A DNA stretch of 64,000 nt from Phocaeicola massiliensis B84634 = Timone 84634 = DSM 17679 = JCM 13223 (GCF_000382445.1 NZ_KB905472.1:1059505-1123504); one strand, 5' to 3'; positions 8,801-20,000 are shown, counted from the stretch's first letter. The notes: a model not told the origin generated them from the letters alone. Program-made: numbers and translations.

Positions 8801-10801
8801 TTATGAGTTCATGCTCATTAGGAATTCTTCATTGTCACGCGTATTTTCCAAACGGCTTTTTACAAAATCCATAGCTTCGATAGGGTTCATATCTGCCAGA
8901 TATTTACGCAGAATCCACATGCGGTCGAGTGTAGTCTTATCAAGCAATAAGTCATCACGGCGGGTGCTGGATGCAACGATATTGACAGCAGGGAAGATAC
9001 GTTTGTTGCTAAGGTTGCGGTCGAGTTGCAACTCCATGTTACCTGTACCCTTGAATTCTTCGAAGATTACTTCATCCATCTTAGAACCGGTATCAATCAA
9101 TGCGGTAGCGATAATGGTAAGTGAACCGCCGCCTTCGATGTTGCGTGCTGCTCCGAAGAAACGTTTGGGTTTATGTAATGCATTGGCATCTACACCACCC
9201 GACAATACTTTACCCGAAGCGGGGGAAACAGTATTGTATGCACGAGCCAATCGGGTGATAGAGTCTAAGAATATCACGACATCGTGACCACATTCTACCA
9301 TGCGTTTTGCTTTTTCGAGCACGATACCTGCAATCTTGACGTGACGTTCTGCCGGTTCATCAAATGTAGAAGCGATAACTTCGGCATTGACACTGCGGGC
9401 CATGTCAGTTACTTCTTCAGGACGTTCGTCAATGAGCAGCATAATCATGTAGACCTCGGGGTGATTGGCAGCGATGGCATTGGCAATATCTTTCATCAAG
9501 ATGGTCTTACCGGTTTTAGGTTGAGCCACAATCAGTGCACGTTGTCCTTTGCCGATGGGGGCGAACATATCTACCACACGGGCAGAAAGGTTATCACTGT
9601 AACCACCTTTGCAAAGTCTGAACTTTTCGTCGGGGAACAGCGGAGTGAGGTGGTCGAATGGAACGCGATCGCGCACTAGTCCGGGGTCTAGACCATTGAT
9701 TTTTTCTACTTTCACCAGCGGGAAGTATTTTTCTCCTTCTTTAGGTGGACGGATAGAGCCTTCGACTACATCGCCTGTCTTCAGACCAAATAGTTTGATT
9801 TGTGACTGTGACACATAAATATCATCTGGCGAAGAAAGGTAGTTGTAATCTGATGAACGAAGGAAACCATAACCGTCAGGCATGATTTCTAAAACACCGG
9901 TTCCTGTCAGAATACCTTCAAATTCGTAAGGCTTTTCTACCGGCTTACGCTCGGGAGCCGATTGTTGGGGTTGCTGTGGAGATTCCAGACCTTCTGTGTT
10001 GTTATTGTTGGTCGGACGCTGGTTGTTATAATTATTATTGTTGCGTTGATTGGGGTTGTTGTATCTCGGGTTTTGTTCGCGTGGTTGGCGAGGCTGGAAT
10101 TTAGAAGCTGGAGTGACAGTGGGAACAGGTGCCTCATTTTTGGTTGCTTCAAACTTTCCAAGTAATTCAGTAGGAAGTTCAATCTTTTCCGAAGGGAGAT
10201 CTTCAATTGGAATGAAGTCGTCTGTATCGCTATCGAAATCCAATTCGGGAAGAATTACCTCTTTTTCTTTCGGAGTATTGGTTGCCGAAACTTTTTGAGG
10301 AGTAGTGTTATTGGTTTCTTCTGCTGTTGTAGCAGGTTGTTCTTCTGTCTTGGCAGCAGTTTTATTCTTCGTACCCGGCTTGCGGCCTCTTTTCTTCGGC
10401 TCAGACTTTTCAACTGCTTCTGTTACTGTTTTTTCTTGGATGGGTTGAGCTGTTTCAACTGTGGAAACTGCTTCTTTTTCAGCCTCTTCTGCGATGTGTG
10501 CAGCCGTTGTTGGAGTAGCTGCTTCTAGCTTTTGTGCTTTATCTTTGGTGGCAGTATATACCTTGTCACCTTCTTTTTTAACACTGATACGTGATCTCTT
10601 TTTAGGCTGGTTTTCTTTGCGGTCTTCATTTACTTTGGCCGCTGCTACTTTTTTGGTTGCTCCGACTATTGCTTGCTCGTCCAGAATCTTATAAACGAGT
10701 TCTTCTTTTTTCAGAGACTCTGTTTTAGTGATACCCAACTCTTTGGCGATTGATTGTAATTCTGACAAGTCTTTGTCGTTTAATTGAATGATGTTATACA
10801 T
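8801..10801 (-). CDS. rho: Transcription termination factor Rho with large disordered insert
   Basis: Rho is a hexameric RNA helicase that ends transcription. The protein has 666 residues against about 420 in E. coli. It begins with a Rho_N SAP-like segment ([20 protein letters not shown]), then a long low-complexity insert of about 250 residues rich in Lys, Glu, Thr, Asn and Gln (for example [18 protein letters not shown]), then the RNA-binding OB fold ([18 protein letters not shown]) and the RecA-like ATPase with Walker A AQPKTGKT and Walker [18 protein letters not shown] choose the ATG at 10801; the in-frame ATG at 10888 would add 29 residues before the conserved domain. The insert is typical of Bacteroides Rho and has been linked to phase separation. 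Confidence 0.95.
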   Translation of the reverse strand: MYNIIQLNDKDLSELQSIAKELGITKTESLKKEELVYKILDEQAIVGATKKVAAAKVNEDRKENQPKKRSRISVKKEGDKVYTATKDKAQKLEAATPTTAAHIAEEAEKEAVSTVETAQPIQEKTVTEAVEKSEPKKRGRKPGTKNKTAAKTEEQPATTAEETNNTTPQKVSATNTPKEKEVILPELDFDSDTDDFIPIEDLPSEKIELPTELLGKFEATKNEAPVPTVTPASKFQPRQPREQNPRYNNPNQRNNNNYNNQRPTNNNNTEGLESPQQPQQSAPERKPVEKPYEFEGILTGTGVLEIMPDGYGFLRSSDYNYLSSPDDIYVSQSQIKLFGLKTGDVVEGSIRPPKEGEKYFPLVKVEKINGLDPGLVRDRVPFDHLTPLFPDEKFRLCKGGYSDNLSARVVDMFAPIGKGQRALIVAQPKTGKTILMKDIANAIAANHPEVYMIMLLIDERPEEVTDMARSVNAEVIASTFDEPAERHVKIAGIVLEKAKRMVECGHDVVIFLDSITRLARAYNTVSPASGKVLSGGVDANALHKPKRFFGAARNIEGGGSLTIIATALIDTGSKMDEVIFEEFKGTGNMELQLDRNLSNKRIFPAVNIVASSTRRDDLLLDKTTLDRMWILRKYLADMNPIEAMDFVKSRLENTRDNEEFLMSMNS

Positions 10802-10979
10802 ATAGTATATGTTATTAGTAAAATATTTTTTTATTGTGTAATCAAAGAACGCAATCGGCACATGAAATGTCTTGAGATCGCAGTTCATAATTTATGATTA
10901 CGGGATTTAATATGTTATAGATATTATATCGGAACGTAAACGAAACTTGCCAGATTGGCAAATTCTGCGTTTACTGATG

Positions 10980-11014
10980 CAAATGTAGCTGTTTTTTTTG
11001 AAAAACTCTTCAAA
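10980..11014 (-). promoter_or_regulatory. Candidate rho promoter with long leader
   Basis: On the minus strand, TACATTTG (10980-10987) matches the -7 consensus and TTTG (11011-11014) lies 23 bp upstream. This would give an untranslated leader of roughly 170 nt before the chosen rho start, room for Rho autoregulation. The 411-bp gap between rho and ridA otherwise shows no gene. Confidence 0.4.
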
Positions 11015-11212
11015 TAGGAGAAAAAAATACCATATTTTTAAAATTAATAAAAAAAGACGCTTCAAAATATCGGCCTATGTTTCTCTCGGTACCGATGTTA
11101 AATGAACGTAAAAAAAAGTCAGATTGTTTAGGCATATCTGTGTTTTATAGCGGAAAAAGTGCTAATTTAGCCCATGAAAATTTGATTTTTATTATTAAAA
11201 CATTGAATAAAC

Positions 11213-11590
11213 ATGAAAAAAGTGATTTTTACAGAAAAGGCTCCTGCAGCTATAGGACCTTATAGTCAGGCGATTGAGGCAAATGGTATGGTATTTCTCT
11301 CAGGTCAGTTGCCTGTAGATCCTGCTACCGGTGAATTTGTTCCGGGAGGAGTTGCCGAACAGACTGCTCAGGCTTTTGAAAATATCAAGCATGTATTGGC
11401 AGCAGCCGGTTTGACTACTGCAAATATTGTAAAGACTACTGTTTTTTTAGCGGATATGTCCTTATTTGCAGAAATGAATGCTGTTTATGCCAAGTATTTT
11501 GAAGGTGATTTTCCTGCCCGTTCTGCAATAGCAGTTAAGGCATTGCCGAAAGGTGCATTGGTGGAAATCGAAAGCATCGCTGCAAAATAA
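11213..11590 (+). CDS. ridA: RidA family enamine/imine deaminase
   Basis: This 125-residue RidA/YjgF/UK114 protein forms a trimer in the cytoplasm and hydrolyses reactive enamines and imines made by PLP enzymes such as threonine dehydratase. Family hallmarks are APAAIGPYSQAIEANG near the N-terminus, FLSGQLPVDPATGE, and the C-terminal FPARSAIAVKALPKGALVEIE, whose Arg binds the substrate carboxylate. Length is normal. It starts the plus-strand group, with a 112-bp gap to the next gene. Confidence 0.95.
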   Translation: MKKVIFTEKAPAAIGPYSQAIEANGMVFLSGQLPVDPATGEFVPGGVAEQTAQAFENIKHVLAAAGLTTANIVKTTVFLADMSLFAEMNAVYAKYFEGDFPARSAIAVKALPKGALVEIESIAAK

Positions 11591-11702
11591 CAGCTGTTAT
11601 TTTGTCTATTGTAGGGGAGGAATATATCCGACCCTATAGTGAATATAAGTTTTAGTCTGGTGACGGTTATAGACTTCGGTTTCATGTCGGGTAAATGGAT
11701 TA

Positions 11703-12914
11703 ATGAATATGAGGAAAGTAAATTTGAAACAACTCGATAGATGGCAGTGGTCAACTATTGTGCTATCTATCATTTTGGTGATGGCATTTTCTGTATTTGT
11801 TTATCGCTATGAACCGTTTCGGAGTGGTTTCGAAATAACAGATCAATTAGGGGGGAATGTGTTTCCGGCTACTATACTTTCTACAGCTACTACGGATGGA
11901 GACTTGATTGTTCCTGCCGATTCCGATTATATTGGTAATCCGAAATCAGGTATTGCTATTCGTATAAAAAACAGCTATGCCAATAGTAAATTGCGTATTG
12001 AAGTGGCTGAAACTCCTTTCTTCTCTGAATCTGTTTCCGAATTTATTTTGCCTAAGCCCGGTAAGGAATATCTTGTTTTCCCCGACATCATTTGGAACTA
12101 TCAGGCTTTGCGTGACAATAATCAGGCAGTGCCCGTTAGTATATCTGTCAAGGCGGAACTTAACAGAAAAAAAATGCCTCAGCGATTGAAAACCATTTCT
12201 ATGCGGAGTATCAATGAGTGTCCGCTTGGTTATGTAGACGATAAAATGAAATTTCACGATACAGGTGAGTTTTTTGCCGCTTATGTGAACGAGGAACATC
12301 CGCAGATAGACAAACTTTTGCGTGAAGCATTGGACACGCGCTTAGTCAATCGTTTCCTGGGGTATCAGGGAGATACAAGTCAATCCGAAAATGTGGATAA
12401 GCAAGTTTATGCTTTATGGAATGTATTGCAAAAACGTAACTTTAAATATAGTTCCACAACCAATAGCAGTTTGTCGTCGAATGTGGTTTATACTCAGCGT
12501 GTGCGTACGTTGGATGATGCATTGGAGTCTTCGCAGATAAACTGTGTAGATGGGAGCGTGTTGCTCGCCTCATTGCTCAAGGCGATAAATATCAATCCTA
12601 TATTGGTACGTATCCCCGGGCACATGTTTGTGGGTTATTACACAGACAAGACTCACACCGATATGAATTTTCTGGAGACAACAATGATTGGAGATGTGAA
12701 TTTGGACGATTTCTTTCCTGATGAAAAACTGGATTCTACCATGGTGGGGAAATCGCAGAATCAAATGTCGAAACTTACTTTTGAGAAATCAAAAGAATAT
12801 GCCAATAAGAAATATAGAGAAAACGAATCGCTTATCCATTCGGGAAAAGTGAATTATATGTTTCTGGAGATAGACAAGAAGACACGTGCGCAAGTACAAC
12901 CTATTGGTAAGTAA
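11703..12914 (+). CDS. Membrane-anchored transglutaminase-like protein
   Basis: The 403-residue protein has one N-terminal membrane segment (WSTIVLSIILVMAFSVFVY, about residues 15-34), an extracytoplasmic region of about 200 residues, and a transglutaminase-like fold. The likely catalytic Cys is in INCVDGSVLLASLL, the His in IPGHMFVGYY, and an acidic partner in NFLETTMIG. These papain-like domains may hydrolyse or cross-link peptides; no substrate can be read here. The ATG at 11709 is an alternative start. It is separated by 16 bp from the MBL-fold gene and is probably co-transcribed with it. Confidence 0.75.
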   Translation: MNMRKVNLKQLDRWQWSTIVLSIILVMAFSVFVYRYEPFRSGFEITDQLGGNVFPATILSTATTDGDLIVPADSDYIGNPKSGIAIRIKNSYANSKLRIEVAETPFFSESVSEFILPKPGKEYLVFPDIIWNYQALRDNNQAVPVSISVKAELNRKKMPQRLKTISMRSINECPLGYVDDKMKFHDTGEFFAAYVNEEHPQIDKLLREALDTRLVNRFLGYQGDTSQSENVDKQVYALWNVLQKRNFKYSSTTNSSLSSNVVYTQRVRTLDDALESSQINCVDGSVLLASLLKAININPILVRIPGHMFVGYYTDKTHTDMNFLETTMIGDVNLDDFFPDEKLDSTMVGKSQNQMSKLTFEKSKEYANKKYRENESLIHSGKVNYMFLEIDKKTRAQVQPIGK

Positions 12915-12930
12915 GTTTGTTATAAAAGGT

Positions 12931-13713
12931 ATGGAATTAGTTTATATTTATCATAGCGGATTTGCCCTGTTGGGCGATGGGTATACTGTTATCATGGATT
13001 ATTACCGTGACACAGAAGATAAACAGGCGGAAGCTGCTTTGCGCAGGTTGATGAATGAACAGCCTGAAGAACCGGTGGTGGCACCTGAACAGGGAAAGGT
13101 GCATGATGAACTTTTGCACCGCCCCGGAAAGTTATATGTGCTGGCCAGCCATTTTCATCCAGATCATTTCAATAAGGAAGTATTGGACTGGAAAACACAG
13201 CGACCAGACATTATCTATATCTTTTCGAAGGATATTCTGAAACACAGAAGAGCGCAGAAAGAAGACGCCGTCTGGTTGAAAAAAGGAGAGGAATATGCTG
13301 ATGAAACCTTATCGGTCAGGGCATTCGGATCTACGGATGTAGGAGTATCTTTTCTGATAGAAGTAGAGAATAAGAAATTTTTCCATGCCGGCGATTTGAA
13401 TAACTGGCATTGGATGGAAGAAAGTACGGAACAGGAATGGAAGGGATATGAAAAGAATTTCCTTCATGAAGTGGATAACCTGTATGATTATACGCATGAA
13501 CTGGATGTAGCAATGTTTCCTGTAGATCCGCGTTTGGGACGTGAATATATGAGAGGTCCCGAACAGTTTGTGAAGAGAATAAAAACAAATATTTTTGTAC
13601 CGATGCATTTCGCGCCCGACTATGGGAAAGCAAATGCTTTCCGTGCTTTGGCAGAAACCCATGGAACACATTTTATAGAAATAAAGTATCCCGGACAGAT
13701 TATAAAAATTTAA
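12931..13713 (+). CDS. MBL-fold metallohydrolase
   Basis: This 260-residue metallo-beta-lactamase-fold hydrolase starts MELVYIYHSGFALLGDG. The metal-binding motif HFHPDHF follows strand one, with further ligand candidates in FFHAGDLNNWHW and PMHFAPDYG. That pattern fits the UlaG/YtnP-like hydrolase group rather than true beta-lactamases. I use the ATG at 12931; a longer frame from 12886 overlaps the preceding gene. Substrate unknown. It lies 6 bp before a VOC protein gene. Confidence 0.82.
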   Translation: MELVYIYHSGFALLGDGYTVIMDYYRDTEDKQAEAALRRLMNEQPEEPVVAPEQGKVHDELLHRPGKLYVLASHFHPDHFNKEVLDWKTQRPDIIYIFSKDILKHRRAQKEDAVWLKKGEEYADETLSVRAFGSTDVGVSFLIEVENKKFFHAGDLNNWHWMEESTEQEWKGYEKNFLHEVDNLYDYTHELDVAMFPVDPRLGREYMRGPEQFVKRIKTNIFVPMHFAPDYGKANAFRALAETHGTHFIEIKYPGQIIKI

Positions 13714-13719
13714 AGAAAT

Positions 13720-14097
13720 ATGAAAGTAAAAGGAAGATTTGATCATTTTAATATTGATGTAACGAATTTGGAACAGAGTATTCGATTCTACGAAACTGCA
13801 TTGGGGCTGCATGAAGCCAATCGAAAAGTAGCTGCTGATGGTTCTTTTATTTTAGTATATATGGCTGATGATCATAGTAACTTCTTGCTGGAACTGACTT
13901 GGTTACGTGATCATCCGCAGCCTTATGAATTGGGCGAAAATGAAAGCCATCTTTGTCTGCGTGTAGAAGGAGATTATGACGAAGTGCGTAAATTCCATAA
14001 AGAAATGGGATGTGTATGTTATGAAAATACAGAGATGGGGCTATACTTCATTAATGATCCGGATGATTATTGGATTGAAGTATTACCGGTGAAATAA
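13720..14097 (+). CDS. VOC (glyoxalase/bleomycin resistance) superfamily protein
   Basis: The 125 residues form one vicinal-oxygen-chelate unit of paired beta-alpha-beta-beta-beta modules: FDHFNIDVTNLEQSIRFYET at the start and DPDDYWIEVLPV at the end, with His and Glu residues at the usual metal positions (FDHFN, FLLELTW, HLCLRV, YWIEV). This resembles glyoxalase I (GloA) and could detoxify methylglyoxal with a thiol cofactor, but VOC proteins have many substrates. Confidence 0.8.
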   Translation: MKVKGRFDHFNIDVTNLEQSIRFYETALGLHEANRKVAADGSFILVYMADDHSNFLLELTWLRDHPQPYELGENESHLCLRVEGDYDEVRKFHKEMGCVCYENTEMGLYFINDPDDYWIEVLPVK

Positions 14098-14119
14098 ATA
14101 AATATAAAAAATAGGAACT

Positions 14120-14950
14120 ATGAAATACATTGCTCCCGGTGGCTGGTTCTCGCTGGAATATCCTGCGGGTTGGCGTGAGTTTGAAGATACAGAAGAGAGT
14201 TTTTTATTTTATGACCCCGACAAATGGAGTGGAAATTTCCGTATCTCGGCTTATAGAGGTGCTGACACAAACTATGGAAAAGAATGTGTCAGTTATGAAT
14301 TGAAAGAAAATCCGGCTGCTGAATTGACCCTGATAAGAGGTGTGCAATCGGCTTACAGTGTGGATAGCTTTCAGGAAGAAGGCATTTGGTACACCTCTCA
14401 TTTTTGGGTTATTGATTGTCGTGATATATGCGTGGAATGTTCTTTTACGGTAGCTAAGGGTGGTGATAAAACTGTTGCCGAGAATATTATCGCCAGCATA
14501 GAAATACGCCGTGAAAATAAGGCTTATCCTAAAGAGATTATTCCTATTCGAGTGCTTGAGATAGGCGAGGTGAATAGTGCTTATGAATGGGCCTCAAGTA
14601 CGATAAAGAAACAGCTTACAAAAGACTTCTCTTCGCAGGAAGAGGATATCGAAAAGATTCAGGAGGTAATGGATAGCGGGCGTTTCCAACCTCAACAGCG
14701 TATGGCTTGGGAGAACTTCGGTGTGGCTTTTGGCACAATTCTGGTTAATGAGATGGAAGGCATGGAATGGGTGACAGTGATAGACGGAAAGGAAGAATAT
14801 CCGGCTTTGCAGTTTATGAATTCCGATATGCTGATTGATCCTGCCGCCATAGTATGGAATAAAGCGAAGAAAAACCTTCCTTGTGACCTGAAGGCTGAAT
14901 TTAAGAAAATTAAGCGCGAAGCGGAAGCTGTGTTGGATGATATTAATTAA
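14120..14950 (+). CDS. DUF3805/DUF3806-type protein, function unknown
   Basis: This 276-residue soluble protein has two parts. The N-terminal half (about 1-130, MKYIAPGGWFSLEYPAGWREF) resembles DUF3805, and the C-terminal half (about 140-276, with QRMAWENFGVAFGTILVNEM) resembles DUF3806. Both family names are from memory. There is no signal peptide, membrane segment or obvious catalytic motif. It sits 22 bp after the VOC gene and 8 bp before an ABC-F gene, so it probably shares their transcript. Function unknown. Confidence 0.65.
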   Translation: MKYIAPGGWFSLEYPAGWREFEDTEESFLFYDPDKWSGNFRISAYRGADTNYGKECVSYELKENPAAELTLIRGVQSAYSVDSFQEEGIWYTSHFWVIDCRDICVECSFTVAKGGDKTVAENIIASIEIRRENKAYPKEIIPIRVLEIGEVNSAYEWASSTIKKQLTKDFSSQEEDIEKIQEVMDSGRFQPQQRMAWENFGVAFGTILVNEMEGMEWVTVIDGKEEYPALQFMNSDMLIDPAAIVWNKAKKNLPCDLKAEFKKIKREAEAVLDDIN

Positions 14951-14958
14951 AAAAGAGA

Positions 14959-16824
14959 ATGGTTCCATATTTACAGATAGACGGACTTACAAAATCGTTT
15001 GGTGATTTGGTTTTATTTAATCAAATTTCTTTGGGGGTAGCCGAAGGACAACGTATCGGTTTGATAGCCAAGAACGGTAGCGGTAAGACTACATTATTGA
15101 ATATTATAGCCGGAAAAGAAGGTTATGATGAAGGCAGCATTGTGTTTCGTCGTGATTTGTGTGTAGGCTACTTGGAGCAAGATCCTCACTATCCCGAAGA
15201 ACTGACTGTGCTTGAAGCGTGTTTCCATCACGGTAATACTACCGTGCAACTTATTAAGGAATATGAAAGGTGTATGGAAACCGAAGGTAATCCGGGAATG
15301 GAGGACCTGCTGGCACGCATGGAACATGAAAAAGCCTGGGATTATGAACGAAAGGCAAAACAGATTCTTTCGCAACTTAAAATCCGTGATTTCAATCAGC
15401 AGGTGAAGCATCTCTCGGGAGGACAGCTCAAACGTGTTGCTTTGGCGAATGTGCTTATCACGGAGCCTGATTTCCTGATTTTGGATGAGCCTACCAATCA
15501 CCTCGACCTTGATATGACGGAGTGGTTGGAAGATTATTTGAGACGTGGCAATATCAGTCTTTTGATGGTGACTCACGACCGCTATTTCCTTGATCGCGTC
15601 TGCTCTGAAATTATCGAAATAGACAATAAGCAGGTTTACTCTTATAAAGGTAATTACAGTTATTATTTAGAAAAACGCCAAGAACGCATAGAGGCGACAA
15701 ACGCTGAAATAGCCCGTGCCAATAATTTATATCGTACGGAATTGGAATGGATGCGCCGTATGCCACAGGCACGCGGACATAAAGCGCGTTATCGTGAGGA
15801 GGCTTTTTATGAGCTGGAAAAGGTGGCAAAACAACGTTTCAATGACGGTAATGTGAAGCTGGAAATGAAGGCGTCATATATCGGCTCGAAAATTTTTGAA
15901 GCAGACCATCTTTACAAGAGTTTCGGTGACTTGAAGATTTTGGACGATTTCTCTTATATCTTTGCCCGATACGAGAAGATGGGAATTGTGGGAAACAACG
16001 GTACGGGAAAATCCACCTTTATCAAGATTCTGATGGGCGAGCAGAAGCCGGACAGCGGTACGATAGATATTGGCGAGACGGTGCGTTTCGGATATTATTC
16101 GCAGGATGGCTTACGGTTTGATGAACAGATGAAAGTGATAGATGTGGTGCAGGATATTGCCGAAGTAATTGAACTGGGCAATGGTAAGCGCCTTACAGCT
16201 TCGCAGTTTCTTCAGCATTTTCTTTTTACACCTGAAACGCAGCACAGTTATGTGTATAAGTTGAGTGGGGGAGAGCGGCGCCGGCTTTATCTCTGTACGG
16301 TGTTAATGCGTAATCCAAACTTTTTGGTACTGGACGAACCAACCAATGATTTGGATATTATTACTTTACAGGTGTTGGAAGAATATCTTCAGAACTTTAA
16401 GGGTTGTGTGATTGTGGTGAGTCATGACCGTTACTTTATGGATAAGGTGGTAGACCACTTATTGGTATTCAAAGGACAAGGTGATATTCGTGATTTTCCC
16501 GGCAACTATTCTGATTATAGAGATTGGCGCGAAGTGAAAGAGCAACGTGAGAAGGAAGCCGAGAAGCCGAAAGAGGAGAAAACGGCACGTGTACGGTTGA
16601 ATGATAAACGCCGTATGACTTTCAAGGAAAGGAAGGAGTACGAGCGGTTGGAAAAGGAAATAGGAGAACTGGAACAGGAGAAAGCAGATATAGAATCTGC
16701 CCTTTGTAGTGGAACCTTGAGTGTAGAAGAGCTGACCGAGAAATCGAAGCGATTACCGGAACTGAATGATTTGATTGATGAAAAATCAATGCGTTGGTTG
16801 GAACTGAGTGAAATAGAAGGGTAA
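14959..16824 (+). CDS. ABC-F family ATPase (Uup-like)
   Basis: The 621 residues contain two ABC cassettes and no membrane segments, which defines the ABC-F class of ribosome-associated ATPases. Cassette 1 has Walker A AKNGSGKTTLL, signature LSGGQLKRVALA and Walker B FLILDEPTNHLDL. Cassette 2 has GNNGTGKSTFI, LSGGERRRLYL and FLVLDEPTNDLDI. The linker and charged C-terminal coiled coil (about 545-621, rich in Glu and Lys) resemble Uup, which acts in ribosome handling and also affects transposon excision in E. coli. A dispersed repeat begins right at its stop codon. Confidence 0.88.
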   Translation: MVPYLQIDGLTKSFGDLVLFNQISLGVAEGQRIGLIAKNGSGKTTLLNIIAGKEGYDEGSIVFRRDLCVGYLEQDPHYPEELTVLEACFHHGNTTVQLIKEYERCMETEGNPGMEDLLARMEHEKAWDYERKAKQILSQLKIRDFNQQVKHLSGGQLKRVALANVLITEPDFLILDEPTNHLDLDMTEWLEDYLRRGNISLLMVTHDRYFLDRVCSEIIEIDNKQVYSYKGNYSYYLEKRQERIEATNAEIARANNLYRTELEWMRRMPQARGHKARYREEAFYELEKVAKQRFNDGNVKLEMKASYIGSKIFEADHLYKSFGDLKILDDFSYIFARYEKMGIVGNNGTGKSTFIKILMGEQKPDSGTIDIGETVRFGYYSQDGLRFDEQMKVIDVVQDIAEVIELGNGKRLTASQFLQHFLFTPETQHSYVYKLSGGERRRLYLCTVLMRNPNFLVLDEPTNDLDIITLQVLEEYLQNFKGCVIVVSHDRYFMDKVVDHLLVFKGQGDIRDFPGNYSDYRDWREVKEQREKEAEKPKEEKTARVRLNDKRRMTFKERKEYERLEKEIGELEQEKADIESALCSGTLSVEELTEKSKRLPELNDLIDEKSMRWLELSEIEG

Positions 16825-16953
16825 TGAGGTATTGTTTAGTTTGTAGGGGCGAGGTTTGCTCGCCCGAAAACAGTTTGCTTTGTGTCTTCGGGCAGGCAAA
16901 CCCTGCCCCTACAGCTGACGATGGGATAGACCGGTTTGGTTTTGACACACTCC
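16825..16953 (+). repeat. Dispersed MITE-like repeat, copy 1
   Basis: The core (16843-16912) consists of two arms, GTAGGGGCGAGGTTTGCTCG and CAGGCAAACCCTGCCCCTAC, inverted relative to each other, and each arm also folds by itself (GGGCGAG/CTCGCCC and GGGCAGG/CCTGCCC). A right flank ending TTGACACACTCC is shared with copy 2 at 42451-42600, in the same orientation. The left flank is weakly conserved and abuts the ABC-F stop codon. Small ORFs inside both copies give nearly the same peptide, which comes from the repeat and is not a real gene. Confidence 0.8.
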
Positions 16954-17014
16954 TACAGTTTATGATATAAGTGTAAGGAACTGTTGTAACTGCCTGCCTG
17001 AATATATCTTATAC

Positions 17015-20000
17015 TTATTTTTTATCCTCTTTCCCATACTTACTGGGACTTACATTGAAGTGCTTTTTAAATACCTCTCTGAAATATTTGCTGTCGCAAA
17101 ATCCTGTCATTTCTGCTACTTCTGTAATTGAGTACTTTTTTTTCTGCAACAATTGTGCAGCCGTATTCAGACGGAAGTCTCTGATATAATCGGCGGGAGA
17201 CTGTCCTGTCAATGCTTTCAGTTTGTTATAGAAACTAGTGCGGCTCATGTTATGTAATGAGCATAAAGAGTCTACGGTAAAATCTGTATTATCAATATTA
17301 TTTTTTATATTGTTCTTTACGTCGGTTATGAACTTCCAGTCCAGTGTGTTGGCTTCAGCAGGCAACAATCCCGGCTTTTCTGAATCCATTTTAGTGGCCA
17401 TCGCATATCTTTGCCGTAATAAATCTCTGTTGGACAGTATATTGGATATTCTTGCCTTTAGCATTTTGATGCTGAATGGTTTGGTGATATAACCATCTGC
17501 ACCGGTTGCCAATCCATTTAGAATATTCTTCTCATCGTTTAACGCAGTGAGTAATACGATAGGAATATGTGATGTTTCAATATTTGTTTTAATAGCTGTA
17601 CATAGTTCATCTCCGCGCATTTCGGGCATCATAATGTCAGAGAGGATCAAGTCAGGCCAAAATTCTTTAACGATAATCAATGCTTCTTTTCCGTTGCTGC
17701 AAGCTTGTATGGTATAAGCTCCTGCAAGTGATGTGGCGAGATAACTGCGCAATTCATCATTGTCTTCTACGATGAGAATGCGTTGTAATAATGCGGCTTC
17801 AATCATTTCCTGTAGCTTTTCGGGCGTTTCTGTAACTTTCGCTTGTTCGACAACTTCTTTGACCGGCAGTTCTTGATTCGGCTCTACGATGCTGTAATGA
17901 CGCAGATGCTCATAACCTTTATAGAAAATAAGTCTGATGTCTGTTCCCTGATGTTCGGTATTGTCGATATTGATTTTTCCTCCATGAAGCTTTACCAATT
18001 TCCATACCAACATTAGTCCGATTCCGCTACCGGTTATTTTAGAATTGATGGCATTGCTGCCACGGAAGTGCAGTTTGAATATTTTCTTTTTTTCTTTGGC
18101 AGGAATGCCAATTCCTGTATCAGATACCTTGACTTTCCAAGAGTCTTTGGTCTCGGTGACGCAGACGCTTACATGACCATAATCAGGAGTGTATTTCAAG
18201 GCATTGGATATGATATTCTTTAAGATGGAGTCCATCTTTTCTTTGTCAAACCATACTTTCGTTTCCTTGAAATTACTTTCGTAAGTAAAATCTATATTCT
18301 TTGTGGCTGAATAAGAATGAAAACCATTGCATAGGTTTTGCATATAAGTATTCAGCTCAAATTCAGCTATGTATAGCTTAGGTGAATAGACTTCGGTATG
18401 TTCGAAGTTGATAAGATTGGTGGTCAAACGTAACAAAGCGTCCACATTTTTCAGAGCAGTTTTCATACAGTTGAGTCCGCTTGCCGTCAACTGTGCTTTT
18501 TCACTCAACTCTTCTAATGGAGCTTTGATCAGGGTTAGCGGCGTGCGCAAGTCATGTGCGGTATTGATGAAAAATTGAGTTTTTTCATCGGAAATCTTTT
18601 TCTGTTTTTTTAGATAGATAATTCTGGTAATGATAAAAAGCAAGAGTATCCCTAGCACTATATAGCATAATATAGCCCAAAAACTGAGCCATGCCGGATG
18701 TGCGATTATGACATCGATGGTGCGTTCTTCGAATATGACATTCTGTTCCTCTTTGGACACAGCACGAATATACAGTTTGTATTTTCCGGGTTTCAGATTG
18801 GCGAAATGGATTATGTTTTCTGCTCTCGGGGGACTCCAGGTAGTATAAAAGCCTTCCAGTTTCCAGCTGTAAAGCACATTGGATGGAAAGTCGTAGTTGA
18901 TGGTCGATACTTTTAGTGAAAAAGTATTTTGATTGTGAGACAGTTTCAATACTTTTATATCATCGATATCTTCCGTCAATGGAGAATTTTCTTCACCGGA
19001 GAATACAGGCTGATAGGATAGTCGGAAATCACTTAGAATAATTTTGGAAAATTGATAATGAGGAAATTTAATATCCTTGGGAAACTCGATGGCACCGTCT
19101 ATGCTGCCGAATATAAATCCTTTATCTTTGAGTAATACACCGGCAGAAGCATTGAAGTTGGCAGACATAAGCCCTTGCTCTTTAGTCCAGTTATAGAATA
19201 ATTTATCTTTGCTGGAAAAGCAGGTGATACCGTTTTCTGTACTCATTATGATATTTCCGTTCACTTCGGGCAGTATGGTAAAGATGCTGTTGGTGAGTAG
19301 TGCACAATTATCTGTGTGGAATTGTTTGAAGGTATTTTTGCCGGGGTTATAAATTATTAGACCGGAACCACTGGTACCGACGTACAATAATCCGTTGGGA
19401 GCTTGATAAAGAGTATTGATGTAAGTAGACTCTCCGGGAATCTCTATATATTTATATTGGCTTGTGTTCTTATTTAGCAGATACAAACCGGTAGCAGTGC
19501 CAATCCACATGTGGTCACTGTCTTTTTCTCTGATAGATGTAATTGAATTTACCCCGGGGTATAATTTTACCTTATTATTTTTTAAGTCAAAGCATTTTAG
19601 ATTGTAATATCCTCCGGACCAGATATTTCCTTCGGAATCTTTTATCATATCTCGGATGTATTTGTCAGGGCGCATATTGATGGGCGTCAGCAATGAAGGA
19701 GAGAAGTACTCCACAGAAAGTGCTTTCTTGTTAATTTTGTAAATACCGGAAGTATATCCACCTGCCCAAATAATTCCGGGAGTAACTTCGCACAAAGCAA
19801 TGAATATATGGTTCTTATCTTTGAGTTGTTTGTCAAAAGAACTCAGGAACGAATGCCATTGACGTGTTTTAGTATTGTAAAGACTGATACCGTTGCCGGT
19901 ACCAAACCATAAGTCTCCTTCGCTATCTTCGATGATGGTATGCACATGATCATTAATCAGAGATTGCTTGTTGCCGATGGAATGTTTTATCCAGTGGTAG

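Noticed and set aside
16622..16948. Minus-strand ORF of 108 codons overlapping the end of the ABC-F gene and repeat copy 1
   Set aside because: Its peptide (GFACPKTQSKLFSGE) recurs in repeat copy 2 and comes from the repeat DNA; the rest is antisense to the ABC-F gene.
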